A DNA stretch of 64,000 bases from Bos javanicus (GCF_032452875.1 NC_083869.1:123944001-124008000); one strand, 5' to 3'. Counted from the first letter of the stretch, positions 43,120 to 54,494 are shown. Program-made: numbers and translations. The notes: a model not told the origin generated them from the letters alone.

Positions 43120-43415
43120 TTTCCTCTCACTGAAATGCCCTCCGCCTCCTATACCATCTGAAACCCTTCAGCATCCACCCAGATACTTTGTCCCACAGGA
43201 ATTTTCCCTGGTGCCCCTACCTTTAGCAGGCCTCTTTCCTTCGAGTTGTCTAGGCACTTCCTATATCCTGTGATGATGTCCACACCTGTCCTCTCCTGCC
43301 ACTCATATTATATTTCCATCTGCATCCACGCTTCATCCCTGCATTGGGTCTGACCCATTTCCATGCTCCTGGTAAACATTTGAGGCATGTTTGTGGAAAG
43401 AGTAAATTCTTGAAT
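43120..43415 (+). repeat. L2 LINE 3' end
   Basis: 'actgaaatgccctccgcctc', 'cataccatctgaaaccc'-type segment, 'cttcctatatcctgtgatga' and a GTAAACATTTGAGGCATG tail fit L2. Confidence 0.68.
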
Positions 43416-43419
43416 CATT

Positions 43420-43560
43420 TAACCTGAACTCCCTCAAGTTTCACAGGACTTGCCTAAAACCCAGAAAGGGAATACATTTTTCCAATGGTCACACAATATA
43501 TTTGGAAATCTCAGAGAAGATCCTAGTCTTTCTTATTCTAAGTCTAGAGCTTCTTCTCCA
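43420..43560 (-). repeat. MIR-like SINE, decayed
   Basis: 'cttgcctaaaacccagaaag' and 'ccaatggtcacacaatatat' suggest a reverse MIR. Confidence 0.4.
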
Positions 43561-43938
43561 CCCTAGATTATCTCTGAAGAACTAGAGAGTTGATGTGGAA
43601 AGCTATTATATCTCATTGCTTTATAATATCCTCAGTGTTGTTAATTTCATGCTCAAAAGCATTGGAGAAACTACTCAGTCTGGCAATGGCAGTGATAGCA
43701 GTAGGAATGACAATAGGCTTCCTGGAGGCGGAGGGCAGGGGGAGCGCGGGTGGACCTGAGCTCAGTGGGTGTGCAGGAGTCTATGCCAGTTAAAGAGCAG
43801 TGAAAAATCCCAGAGGTAGATGTATCCTGTGTTCAGAGACTACAGGTGGAGGGTAATCATAGGTCATATTACCGGAGACCCTCTAGGGTTTTATATGCCA
43901 TCCTAGGATGGTTAGACCTTATCTAATTTGTATCTTTT
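43561..43938. other. Unassigned sequence
   Basis: Nothing clear; the last 100 bp may be ancient repeat. Confidence 0.35.
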
Positions 43939-43939
43939 G

Positions 43940-44163
43940 AGGGTTTCCCAGGTGGTGCTAGTGGTAAAGAACCTGCCTGCCAATGCAGGAGACCTAAGAG
44001 ACATGGGTTCAATCCCTGGTTTAGGAAGATCCCCTGGAAAGGGGCATGGCAACCCACTCCAGTATTCTTGCCTGGAGAATCCCATGGATAGAGGAGCCTG
44101 GCAGGCTACAGTCCATGAGGTCACACAGAGTCAGACACAACCAAAGCGACTTGGCACACACAA
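43940..44163 (+). mobile_element. Bov-tA SINE
   Basis: Head 'gggtttcccaggtggtgcta', body 'ggcatggcaacccactccag', end 'aagcgacttggcacacac'. Confidence 0.92.
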
Positions 44164-44699
44164 TGTATATCTTGTATATATTATATCCTTAGATTGCATA
44201 TAAATTCTTTGAGAACAGTAACTATGTTTTCCCCCTAAAACTCAAGGATAAACACACATTTGATCAAGAGAAAGATCAGTGAGGGAACACTGCTGGTCCA
44301 AGGCTCAACTGAAGCAGCTCATAAGAAAAAGAGTGAATGTCAAGTTAGAGCAAGTGGGTATTTATCAAGGGTAGCCTGAGTAGCTGAGGGGTAGGGGATG
44401 AGTGGGGGAGTAGGAAAAGGTGGGTGATGGTCACAAGAATGGACAGAGTACATCTAATAGTGCTAAGCACTTTATGTACATGAAATTGATGGCTTAGCAC
44501 ATAAGAGGCCACTGAGTAATTACATCTTGTGTCTATAGGAGTGTCCATGTGAGTTTCAGGACCATGGACAGCTAATGGGGGGGGGCATTTAGATGGCTTT
44601 TCAGATTCCTGGGATCACTCATTTCCCATGGTTTTCTACATGGAATTATCTGGTTGATTTTTATTTTTTCATAATTTGCTCTTGCAAATTGTGCATTTG
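44164..44699. other. Single-copy with duplicated segment
   Basis: Holds one arm (44465-44512) of a 48-bp direct duplication and a 12-base G run at 44575-44586. Confidence 0.5.
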
Positions 44700-44790
44700 A
44701 CCAGGAATGAGGGAATGGGCTCTGAAGCCAGACTGCCCGAATTCAATTCCTCACTCTTCTCCTTACTATTAATAGTTACATAATTTTGGG
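44700..44790 (+). repeat. MIR SINE
   Basis: 'gggctctgaagccagactgc' and 'ccgaattcaattcctcactc' are the MIR 5' core. Confidence 0.65.
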
Positions 44791-45730
44791 CATCCAGCAC
44801 CCAACAGTGTGTAGAACGTAGGATTTGGTGCATTTTTTTTCCCCAATGGGAATAAAGAGCTGATCCAGCATCGCCCTCCTTGCAAAGGGCATTTAGAGAG
44901 TCAAATCCAAACCTGAGTCCCATCTCATTTCTTTGCCTCCTGGCTCACCCCTTTCTTTCCTTGGTCTGCGTCCCTCCTTTCTACCCTCCCTCACCCTCCT
45001 GCTCTCCGTTTTCTCTGTCTCAGCCCCAGACTGTCTCCTCCCCCTCCCCACCTCATCCCTGTTAATTAAATGGCACTATGGAATGTATTTAGTTTGTATT
45101 TGGTTCAGAGGCCAAAGAGGGTCAGCGGTCCTGTGTTCATTAAACTGTTCTGTGTAGAAAGATGTAATGAACGGGTTTTATTACAATCTTGGCTCATCCT
45201 ATGAGACAATTATGTTTTCATTGGAGCGGGGAAGAACCACAAGCCTTAGCCACCAGTGTTTGAGACTTGGGAGTGGGGGAGGAGAGGAAGGCTCAGATCT
45301 GAATCCAGGAAGGGCCTGGGATGCTAGGCACTGTGCTTGAATGGGGGAGCAGGGAAAGAGAGGAAGCTGAATCAAGGTGAGTCCTGGACTTTTACTGCAA
45401 CACTGTCATCACTGTGCAGTCAGAAACCCCTCCTGGTTTTGACTAGAACAAGGTCAGAGTCAGAGTGTGGCCATTAAATTCCTAGGGGTGATAACTGTAA
45501 GGAGTCCTCAAATCTGTCTCTTGTGCACCCAGCACTTGATAGCTCAAGCACTTTTTGTACATGGAATTATTGGCTTAGCACATAAGAGGCCACCATTTTA
45601 TTATATGTGTGCTACAGAAATTATAATGATGGAGAAATTCACTGAAAGCATTTCTGAATTCCTAGTAACTTTTGCCCATTATGTATTTCTTCAGTCACTG
45701 GTGTTGCATGGTTGTCATAGTGATATAATG
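44791..45730. other. Single-copy, possible conserved element
   Basis: Pyrimidine-rich to 45058, then an unusually AT-rich, repeat-free stretch (45058-45250) with TTAATTAAAT and CATTAAAC sites. Second arm of the 48-bp duplication at 45546-45593. Confidence 0.4.
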
Positions 45731-45734
45731 AGAG

Positions 45735-45870
45735 CAGCCACCATCTAGTGAGCACCTAGTGATTTAGTGGACAGCAACTCTGGTGGGGGAGATAGTTATT
45801 AATATTATGCATCTTTTGTGGCTAAGGAAACTGAGGCTCAGGAGAAAGACACTGAGCATTAGACAGTGAA
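45735..45870 (-). repeat. MIR SINE
   Basis: 'tagtgagcacctagtgattt' and 'aaggaaactgaggctcagga'. Confidence 0.62.
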
Positions 45871-46302
45871 GGTCAGTGATCCCTCAGGGACAGGACACAA
45901 AAAGGTGAGGCCAGTGATGTCCCAGCTTCCTGTCCTAAGAGAATTCCCAGGCCAGGATGCGGAGAGGAGTCAGCTAGAGCTGAGCTAAAGGGATGAAGCT
46001 GAGAAACCGGGAAGAACAAGAGGAGATAGGAAGAGAATTGTGGCAAGTCCCTCCCAGGTGTTCAGGGGAGAGCTGGTGAGTGATCCATTGGAGGAAACTG
46101 CCAACTCTGGGGAAAGAACGACCCAAAAGGATTACAGTAGCAGTGCGAGAACTCACACAGGCCTGGGAATAATACCTGTTCCCACTAGGCAGACTGGAAA
46201 ACCTCACAGTTCACAGGGAACTGAGTAAAGTACATAGAGGGGTCTTGTCCAGATAGTGGGAAGTCAGTCAATCTAGGTTAAACATTACTTCAGTTCCTCT
46301 CA
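45871..46302. other. Single-copy sequence
   Basis: Nothing recognised. Confidence 0.4.
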
Positions 46303-46303
46303 T

Positions 46304-46505
46304 GTTAGTTGCTCAGTCTTGTCTGACTCTTTGTGACCCCATGGACTGTATCCTGCCAGGCTCCTCTGTCCATGGAATTTTCTGGGCAAGAGTACTGGAG
46401 TGGGTTGCCATTCCCTCCTCCAGGGGATTTTCCCAACCCAGAGATCAAACCCGGGCCTCCTGCATTGCAGGCAGATTTTTTACCATCTGAGCCACAAGGG
46501 AAGCC
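46304..46505 (-). mobile_element. Bov-tA SINE
   Basis: Reversed full copy, 'gttagttgctcagtcttgtc' to 'ctgagccacaagggaagccc'. Confidence 0.93.
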
Positions 46506-46552
46506 CTCCGTTCCTCAACCATTCTTAAAAACAAGACCTGAAAGGATCGAAT

Positions 46553-46826
46553 GCTGCTGCTGCTAAGTCGCTTCAGTCGTGTCCGACTCTGTGTGACCCC
46601 ATTGACAGCAGCCCACCAGGCTCCAGCGTCCCTGGGGTTCTCCAGGCAAGAACATTGGAGTGGGTTGCCATTTCCTTCTCCAATGCATGAAAGTGAAAAT
46701 TGAAAGTGAAGTTGCTCAGTCGTGTCCGACTTTTAGCGACCCCATGGACTGCAGCCCACCAGGCTCCTCCGTCCATGGGATTTTCCAGGCAAGAGTACTG
46801 GAGTGAGGTGCCATTGCCTTCTCCAG
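46553..46826 (-). mobile_element. Bov-A2 SINE, young
   Basis: Reversed dimer with (GCT)n at its tail side, two Bov-A units and an 'atgaaagtgaaaattgaaag' linker. The 12-base target-site duplication aaaggatcgaat is perfect (46541-46552, 46827-46838) and the body is close to consensus. Confidence 0.95.
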
Positions 46827-47600
46827 AAAGGATCGAATAATTTTTGCCAAAAAGTTCGTTTGGATTTTTCCACCAGATATTATGGAAACTAACAAGTAAC
46901 TTAACTACACCGCAGAATATAGCTTAGGAAATTTTATAGAAATACAAGAACATCAGTGCCCAACAAGGTAGAATTCATGGTGCCTAGGGTTCAAATAAAA
47001 ATTAGCAGGCTTTCAAAGAAGCAAGAAAGTGCAAGCCATAATGAGAACATTAAATTAATCAATCAAAATGAACTCAGAATTGACACAGATGATAGAATTC
47101 ATAGACAAGGACTTTAATGGTTATTATAACTGTGTTCCTTATGTTCACAAAGTGAAGTAGAGACATGGAAGATATTAAAAAGATCAAATGGAACATTGAG
47201 AGGTGAAAACTACAATGCATGAGATGAAATATACACTGGATGGAACTGACAGCAGATTAGAAATTGCAGGAAAAAAACTCAATAAATTTGATACCATACT
47301 AACAGAAACTATTCAAACAAAAACAGAGAGAAAAATTAATTTTTAAATGAAAAGAAAAAATAATATTTTTAGTAGATTGTGAAACAAATACAAATCCTCT
47401 ACTGTACATGTGTAATTGGAATCCCCAAAGGAGGGAAGGACAAAATATTTGAAATAAGAATAGCCAAAAATTTACCAAACTTAATGAAAATGGTAATAGT
47501 AGAGGTCAAAAATGTGCAATAAAAGCTTAAGCAAAAGAATCATGAAAAAACTATAGGCTTTTCCTAGAAATTGACAGATTGATTTTAAAATTCTTATGGA

Positions 47601-47725
47601 TACATGTACACCCGTGGCAGATTCATGTTGATGTATGGCAAAACAATACAATATTGTAAAGTAATTAGCCTCTAATTAAAATAAATAAATTTAAATTAAA
47701 AAAATAAATAAATAAAAAATATTAA
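47601..47725 (+). mobile_element. Ruminant L1 3' tip
   Basis: 'ttcatgttgatgtatggcaa' to 'caatattgtaaagtaattag' with an A/T-rich tail of about 45 bp. Perfect 14-base target-site duplication aaaattcttatgga at 47587-47600 and 47726-47739. Confidence 0.85.
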
Positions 47726-48259
47726 AAAATTCTTATGGAAACACAAAAGTTCTACAATATCCAAACAACCTTGAAAGAGAAGAATAAAGTTAGAAGACTA
47801 ATATTTTGTGATTTCAAGACATTATAAAACTACAGTAATTAGGACAGCATGGTGTAGGCATAAAAAAAAAAAAACAAATAAATCAGTTAGTGAAACAGAA
47901 TAAAGTCCAGAAATAGACCCACAAACATAAAAATACAATTGATTTTTGACAAAGGTACAAAGGCGATTCAGTGGAGAATGGGCAGTCTTTTTATCACCTG
48001 CTGTTGGAACAACTCAATATCTATATAGAAAAAAAAATAAAAGAACTTCAATTCATACATTAAAATGCCATATGTAAAAATTAACTTTTAATGTATCATA
48101 GACTGCAATGTAAAACCTCTCCCATAAGATATGATAGAACACTTTTGTGATCTTGGGTTAGGCAAATGTTTCTTTTATAGAACATCAAAAGCAAAATTCA
48201 TGAAAGAACTAATTGATTAAATTGAACTTCATCACAATTTATAACTTCTGCTCTTCAAC

Positions 48260-48429
48260 ATAGAAAACTTATGGTTACCAAAGGTGAGAATGTGGGGAGA
48301 TAAATTTGGAGTATGGGATTGAAAGACACAAATTGATATACATAAATAAGCAAAAAGGATTTACTGTATAACACAGGAACTATATTCAATATTTTATAAT
48401 AACCTATAAGATACATTTATATGAACTTT

Positions 48430-48463
<34 letters not shown>

Positions 48464-48547
48464 AATCACTTTGCTGTATACCTGAAACTAACACAGTATT
48501 TTAAATCAGCTATACTGCAATAAAAATAAAAAGCTAAAAAAAAAAAA
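48260..48547 (+). mobile_element. Ruminant L1 3' end
   Basis: 'atggttaccaaaggtgagaa', 'tgtataacacaggaactata', 'gaatcactttgctgtatacc' and an A tail. Flanked by a 17-base duplication (48243-48259 and 48548-48564) with two mismatches. Confidence 0.85.
48431..48464. repeat. (TA)n(TG)n microsatellite
   Basis: About eight TA then about nine TG/GT units inside the L1 3' UTR. Confidence 0.92.
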
Positions 48548-49007
48548 AACTTCCGCTCTTTAACAGACTCTAGTAAGAGAATAAAAAAGCCACAAAATGG
48601 GAGAAAATATTTGTGAATCATATTCAGATAAAGGACTTGTATCCAGAATATGCTAAAAACTCTTACAACTCAATAATACAAATAACCCAATTCATAAATG
48701 GGCAAAATATATGAATAGACATTTCTCCAAATGATAGACAAATGGTCAATAAATACATGAAAAGATGCTCAATACTATTAGTCACCAGGTAAATACAAAA
48801 TGCACATCAAACCACAATGATACATCACTACATACCTATTAGAATGCCGAAAACAAGGCAACTCTGACAATAGCAAGAGCTGGCAAGAGTGTGGAGAAAC
48901 TAGAACTCTCATACTGCTGATGAAAGTGTGAAATGGTTTAAGCACTTGGAAAGGATTTGGCAGCGTTTTAAAATGTTAAATGTATGATCCAGGCACTCCA
49001 CTTCTAG

Positions 49008-49684
49008 GTGAGAAAACAGTCTCAGGAGACAGCCTGTGGTCTCTGGTGGCCCTGCTGGGTTCCGGCTGGTCTGACTCCAGGGGCCCTCTCCTTCCAACAC
49101 GGTACCCAGCTGGCAGTAGCAGCAACTTTGAGATCGGAAGGGCTTGTTTTGGGATCTCACCCCAAGGAGCCCAGAGATCCCTTCGGAGGGTGTGGAGCTG
49201 CCTCCCTCCCACTGCCTTCAGAGGTATGACCTCCGCCAGTCAGACCCTGGGTTAAATGCCTCATGAGGCCAGTGCCCACCACGCTTCTTACTTATTAGAA
49301 TCCAGACAGGTTAAAGAGTTCTGCAGACCCCTTGGATCACAGCACAGCTTTGGTCCCAGAGGCCCCTTCCTCTGCCAGGGGCCCTTTGTAGACAAGATGT
49401 GTTAATTCACCAGCAGGGAAACAGCCGCACTGCTAACCATCCCTGGGCATTTGAGCCATCTATGCCCGGTGTCCTGGCATGCAGCTGGACCCGTCCTGCC
49501 CATGGCACCTTGTCCTTCTCCTTCCTGAGCCACAGGAACCTGGAATCTGTGAGACCAACAGGGTCTGCTCTCCCCCAGGACTAAGACGGGTGCAGGAGGG
49601 CACTTAGAGGAAAGCAAGGACAGAGACCCAGAGGAGGTGATCTGGCAGGAAAAGGGAGACCTCAGTGGGCTAGAGGGGAGAATC
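49008..49684. other. Single-copy sequence
   Basis: GC-rich, in sharp contrast to the AT-rich L1 that ends at 49007. Overlapping open frames at 48976-49255 have no motif. Confidence 0.4.
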
Positions 49685-49890
49685 CAACTTTCCTGAGCAC
49701 CTCCTCTGTGCCTGGCATTTATACACACCCCTTGTTTAAGCCTCATCATCTTAGAGGCAGATGTCATCAATGCCATTGCGTGATTATATCCATTTTGCAG
49801 ATGAGGAAATCAAGGTCCACTGAAGGTCACATAGCTTTGCCATAGTGGGGCAGGGATTCAAACCCAAGACGCTGGTGACCCCTAAGTTCA
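49685..49890 (-). repeat. MIR SINE
   Basis: 'cctcctctgtgcctggcatt', 'ccattttgcagatgaggaaa' and 'cagggattcaaacccaagac'. Confidence 0.78.
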
Positions 49891-50610
49891 TCTTTGTTCC
49901 AACCTCACTGTCTTGGTTTGCTCCCCACTGCATGGGAGTCCCTGTGACTCCTCTACCTCTGTTGCCCCCGCCCAAAGTCACCAGGAAGATCCTTGGGAAA
50001 GAGAAGCCTCAATAAATTTCAGCCTTCAACCAGGAGGGGCCAAGACCATCCCTCGGGAGGAGCCAGCATTTCCCGGCAGAGTAAATCACCGGCCTCTTTA
50101 GTCATGGCAGGTACAGACACTACCCTTCTTTCCCAGGAAGTTTGTAAATCAAACCTTAGACCTGGATTTGCAGAGTCTGCTGGGGGGATGAGTGAGGCAG
50201 GAAGCAGGGGGAGGGCTACTGGGAGAAGAGCAGCACCCCAAGCCAAGTCCTGGGGTCTGTCATGGTGGGCGGGGGCACAGCGTGGTGCTGAGGGATCACT
50301 GCTCCCACCTGGGCCCCCAGGGGTGGACTAGATGTACCTGAGTTTGCTGCCAACTCCAACATTCTGTGGGTCCCTGACCTGGTGTCTGCGTGTCTGGGGG
50401 CAGCTGGAGCAAAGGATCTGGGGCTCAGGGACAGAGGCTGGAGAGGGGGCTTGAGAGGGGGCAACAGCTCTGAGCTGACCTCTGGGTAGGGATGTTTGAT
50501 GGGAAGAAGGGGCTGATGGTCACAGAGCGGAGAGGGGTTGCTGAGTAGGCCCTGGGCCAGGGCAGCCGGGAGGAAGCCAGAGGGGCAGGACTCAGCACCC
50601 TGGGCTAGAA
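49891..50610. other. Single-copy sequence
   Basis: Nothing recognised. Confidence 0.4.
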
Positions 50611-50614
50611 GCCA

Positions 50615-50750
50615 GGGCCTGGCTCAGTTCTGGTGCTGCAGCTGCCTCATCTGCAAAGTGAAGGTGAGTATTCCTGCACTGGATGTGGGGCTATTGAGAG
50701 AACTCAAGGAGGTCAAGGACAAAGAGCCAGTGGGAAGGACCATCCTGACC
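50615..50750 (+). repeat. MIR SINE
   Basis: 'agctgcctcatctgcaaagt' with flanking MIR-like words. Confidence 0.5.
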
Positions 50751-51075
50751 ACTGTAGGCAGGCCTGGCTCTGCCCCACCTGCCTCTGCTTCCAGCCTCCT
50801 GGTGATTGGCCAGGTCCTGGTGTTCCTGTCCTGTCCCTGCTTGGATGAGATTCGGCCTTTAGGCAAATGAGGCTGCTCCCTCCCTCCTGCCCCTTCTCCC
50901 CTAAGGCCACGGGTCACTGGGGCTGGCTTGATTTTCCCCAGGAATGGCTACAGCCTTGTAAAGCATGTGATTTGTTTTGTCTAAATGCATAACAGCTCTG
51001 GCCCTCTCACCCCAGGACTCATGCTGCTCCCCCACCCCCACCACTCACCCTTCCCTTCCTAATCCCTGACCCCCT
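50751..51075. other. Single-copy sequence
   Basis: Nothing recognised. Confidence 0.4.
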
Positions 51076-51077
51076 CA

Positions 51078-51165
51078 CCAGCTGTGTGACTTTGGGCAAG
51101 CACTTCACCTCTTTGAGCTTCAGGCTCCTTCCTTGTTAAATGAGGATGAGAATGTGTCTTGATTA
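51078..51165 (+). repeat. MIR SINE
   Basis: 'ccagctgtgtgactttgggc' and 'gcacttcacctctttgagct'. Confidence 0.75.
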
Positions 51166-51184
51166 TTTACACTTTCCCATGGTC

Positions 51185-51330
51185 CTTAGACAAACGTTTC
51201 TTGGGAGCCCCCCGTGTGCCAGGCCCTGGTCTGGGCATTGAGGACACAGATGTGGGCAGTGGAGACCAGGACTCTGCTCTCTCAAGCTTCCATTGTGGTG
51301 GGTTGTTGGGTGGCTGCAGTGAGGAGCTGG
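51185..51330 (+). repeat. Ancient repeat, family A (5' part)
   Basis: 'cccgtgtgccaggccctggt', 'ctgggcattgaggacacaga' and 'tctcaagcttccattgtggt'. Confidence 0.45.
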
Positions 51331-51487
51331 TAGGGAAGGTGTTTGCAATGCCCAAGAGCCAAGGCTATGCAGCATGAGTGGGTAACACACCCAAAGGCAG
51401 GGGTGGGTCATCCGTGGAGCCCAGGCCAGGCTGGCTACAGAGCAGGCACACGACACAGCTTGTAATGGACCCACCGTGTGGATTTCC

Positions 51488-51956
51488 ACTGCTTTGCCAA
51501 CAAAGGTCCGTCTAGTCAAGCCTATGGTTTTTCCAGTGGTCACGTGTGGAAGTGAGAGCTGGACTACAAAGAAAGCTGAGTGCTTTTGAACTGTGGTGTT
51601 GGAGAAAACTCTTGAGAGTCCCTTGGACTGCAAGGAGATCCAACCAGTCCATCCTATAGGAGATCAGTCCTGAATATTCATTGGTAGGACTGATGTTGAA
51701 GCTGAAACTCCAATACTTTGGCCACCTGATGTGAAGAGCTGAGTCATTTGAAAAGACCCTGATGCTGGGAAAGATTGAAGGTAGGAGGAGAAGGGGACAA
51801 CAGAGGAGGAGATGGTTGGATGGCGTCTTTGACTCAGTGGACATGAGTTTGGGTAAACTCCGGGAACTGGTGATGGATGGGGAGGCCTGGCATGTTGCAG
51901 TCCATGGGGTCGCAAAGAGTCGGACACAACTGAGCAACTGAACTGAACTGAGCTGA
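51488..51956 (+). mobile_element. BovB LINE 3' fragment
   Basis: Sense BovB of 469 bp from 'actgctttgccaacaaaggt' to 'gaactgaactgagctga'. Perfect 11-base target-site duplication tgtggatttcc at 51477-51487 and 51957-51967. Confidence 0.94.
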
Positions 51957-51967
51957 TGTGGATTTCC

Positions 51968-52489
51968 GGACCCAGGTGTGAGGTCACTTCCTAGTGCAGG
52001 GACATCAGGCCTCAGCTCATGGTGGAGGCTGAGACCTTCTGGGTCCCTTTGTCTCCTTGGGTCCACCCAAGGGCTCACAGGCCATACAGGTGAGGATCAC
52101 CTGGTCATGGAAAAGCCCCTCTCAACTTCCCCGTCCTGAACTGTCTGTCACCCTGTCCACTAGCTCCAGAACGCCCAGCACACTTACTTCGGGACTTGGG
52201 AGGTTTTTGAGCCAAAATCTTGTTATCAGAACATTCTGCTTTGCTCATCAACCCCCAGCCAGCTGTACACCCAGCACTTTCCTCCTCGCAGAAGATAATT
52301 TAATTATTATGATTATCACTTGAAATATTGCTTTACTACCACTGATAAATAAAATGAGATTTGGCTCCTCTTTGCCTGTCTCTCCCTTCAGCTTTAAATC
52401 TGACAAGGAGTTTTTTAACATGTCCAGAAACAAGAGTGGGTAAGAGAAAGCCCCTAGGGAGACTTTGTGCAGGAAGGAGTTCATAGTAG
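51968..52489. other. Single-copy sequence
   Basis: An AT-rich patch lies at 52290-52360. No repeat or gene seen. Confidence 0.4.
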
Positions 52490-52610
52490 TGAGTGTGAAT
52501 GTGGACGTGGAGACATATCTGAGCATGAGGACCCCTCATGTTTGCCTGAGTGTACATGAGGGTGTGTGTGTGGGCATGTGCTTGTGTGCACGTGCAGTGA
52601 TGGGGGTGGG
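52490..52610. repeat. Degenerate TG-rich tract
   Basis: GTGTGTGTGTGGGCATGTGC-type words with interruptions. Confidence 0.65.
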
Positions 52611-52769
52611 CAGGGGGCAGGCGGCACCTTGTCAGGGGCAGGGCATGGGATGGGGAATCAAGTGGAGGTACTTGGGAATGGGTGATGGAGGGCAGCTGCA
52701 AGTCTGTGCCTAGGGGTAACAACCAGTGTCTGGAGGAAGGTGGGCCCTGTGCCCACCTCCTGGTTGTTT

Positions 52770-52900
52770 ATTTCCCCTCTCCAAGTCTCTCTCTTCATCT
52801 CCAACTGGGCACAGTGACTGTTCCTCCTGCATAGGACTGTTAGTTGTGAGAATTATGTGAGATGGGCTGTGAGTGCCCTGGGAGGGTTGGTTATTAGTAT
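52770..52900 (+). repeat. MIR SINE, decayed
   Basis: 'ctctccaagtctctctcttc' then 'ggactgttagttgtgagaat'. Confidence 0.45.
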
Positions 52901-53204
52901 TGGGGGCCTGGTGAAGGGACAGTGTGATGACAGGTGACAGCATGACCATGGGTCATGACCATGGGACCATGTCTGAGGGTCCAGACAGCAGGGCCAAGGC
53001 ATTAGACTCACCTTAGCTGGGGGCCCAGAGACCCTCCCTGGAGAGACTGTCCATCTTCCCAGGAGATAGTTTGTGGGCTCTAGCCAGGCCTTTTCTCCCA
53101 CCCCCAGCACTCCCCAGTGGGAGCTTAGGACCACAGCAGGGACCACAGGCCCAGTGCTGGAGCCCAGCTTATAGGAACCTCAGCTCCAAGAGGGATGGGA
53201 AGGC
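52901..53204. other. Single-copy sequence
   Basis: Nothing recognised apart from a short internal repeat of 'gaccatggg' words at 52942-52967. Confidence 0.4.
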
Positions 53205-53365
53205 ACAACCATTCCTGAGCACCTACTATCGCTCAACACCTGTGCCTGCCTCAGTTCCCAGTCTCCCAACAAGCTGCCACTGCCCTATTTTACAGAGAAG
53301 GAAACTGAGGCTCAGAACAGTTAAGTGACTGGCCCAGAGCCACAAGCCAGAATGGCAACAACAGG
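53205..53365 (-). repeat. MIR SINE
   Basis: 'cctgagcacctactatcgct', 'cctattttacagagaaggaa' and 'actgaggctcagaacagtta'. Confidence 0.8.
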
Positions 53366-53544
53366 GGTCCGCTGGAGAACAAGGCCCACTCCTCCCCCAA
53401 GGTTCCTCCACTGACCACCCACTTGGGGGTCCTGGGGTGAGCCCTTGAGCCCCCTTCCCTCTAAATGTCAGGCTGGCAGAGAGAATATAAGGAGGGCAGG
53501 CACCCCCTCCCCAAAAGGGTGCAGATTCTACCGTGGGACTTTCC

Positions 53545-54000
53545 AGTAGGACCTTGGGCTGCTCCTCCCCTGCCCCTTAGCCTCACTCTCCTCACCTGTC
53601 ATATGAGAACAAGGACCCAACCCGGGGGGCAGTGGGGTCCACATGGAGATGGTGAAGGGCAGTGTTTATACGCAGGGTGCTGAGCCCAACAGCCTGAATT
53701 CAGATCCCGTCCTCAGCACCTACGAGTCGTGTGAAGTAAATCGCTTAACCATTCAATTTTCTTATCCATAAAGTGGGAGGCCCTAATAAAATAATAGGTG
53801 TCTTGTAGAGGTGTCACGAAGATTAGCGAAGTCAGGAGCCTTGGAGAAGTTACAGCAGGGCCGGGTGTAAGGTAAATGCTCAATAAATGGAAGCATATTT
53901 TAATGTGATGATGGGTAATTACAAAGATTAAGCATAATAGTAATAGCTGACACTTAGATAGCACTTTGAAAAAAGGATATGATGTTGGTAAGCATTTTAT
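53545..54000 (+). repeat. MIR SINE cluster
   Basis: A short forward MIR (53545-53625), a longer forward MIR (53680-53900: 'agcctgaattcagatcccgt', 'tttcttatccataaagtggg', 'aaatgctcaataaatgg') and a reverse MIR start (53938-54000). Confidence 0.65.
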
Positions 54001-54494
54001 TCAAGACAAACTCAGGGACTGTCTCTGCCTGCCCACCCCAAGCTGACCTCTCCCTGGGCCTCAGGGGAGCCTACCCACCAACCTTCTTTCACAGGCCCCC
54101 ACCCATACCCTCAGCCCTCAGAGCTCTGCCCACCTCCTCCCAGATCCCACACTCTGAATCCTGGAAGCAGAGCAGTTTCCATCTAATCATCCATCCAGTT
54201 CTACTGCTCAGCAGAACCCGCCTCCCTGAGGTTTAATTACCCAGGCCTGCGGGGTCCCAGCTGCCTCCGTCTGCACCATTTCTGAGCCCAGAGGGCCCGC
54301 AACTGCACCGCTGTGCTGGGTCACCTGGGCTGAATTCTCTCTCACTTCGGGGGAGGGAAGATGGGGGGAGATCGAGTCGGGGGCAGGTCTAGCTGGGCTG
54401 GGAATAGAGTAGCAGCTTGGCTCCCAAAGGCAGAATGTTTGCTTTGGAATGAGGCATTTAGATGATGGAATTCTGTCCCTGCCCTCCCCTCTGC
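54001..54494. other. Single-copy sequence
   Basis: Nothing recognised. Confidence 0.4.

Larger units (their letters stand above)
46890..49007 (+). mobile_element. Old L1 LINE with nested younger tails
   Basis: Sense L1. 46950-47400 resembles the ORF1-side part ('gacacagatgatagaattca', 'tttaatggttattataactg'); 47740-48240 and 48565-49007 are ORF2 ('attgatttttgacaaaggta', 'gactctagtaagagaataaa'-type, 'aatgggcaaaatatatgaat'). Frames are fully broken. It stops abruptly at about 49007 in ORF2, without a 3' UTR. Confidence 0.75.

Noticed and set aside
51512..52078. A 188-codon minus-strand frame
   Set aside because: Antisense shadow of the sense BovB at 51488-51956.
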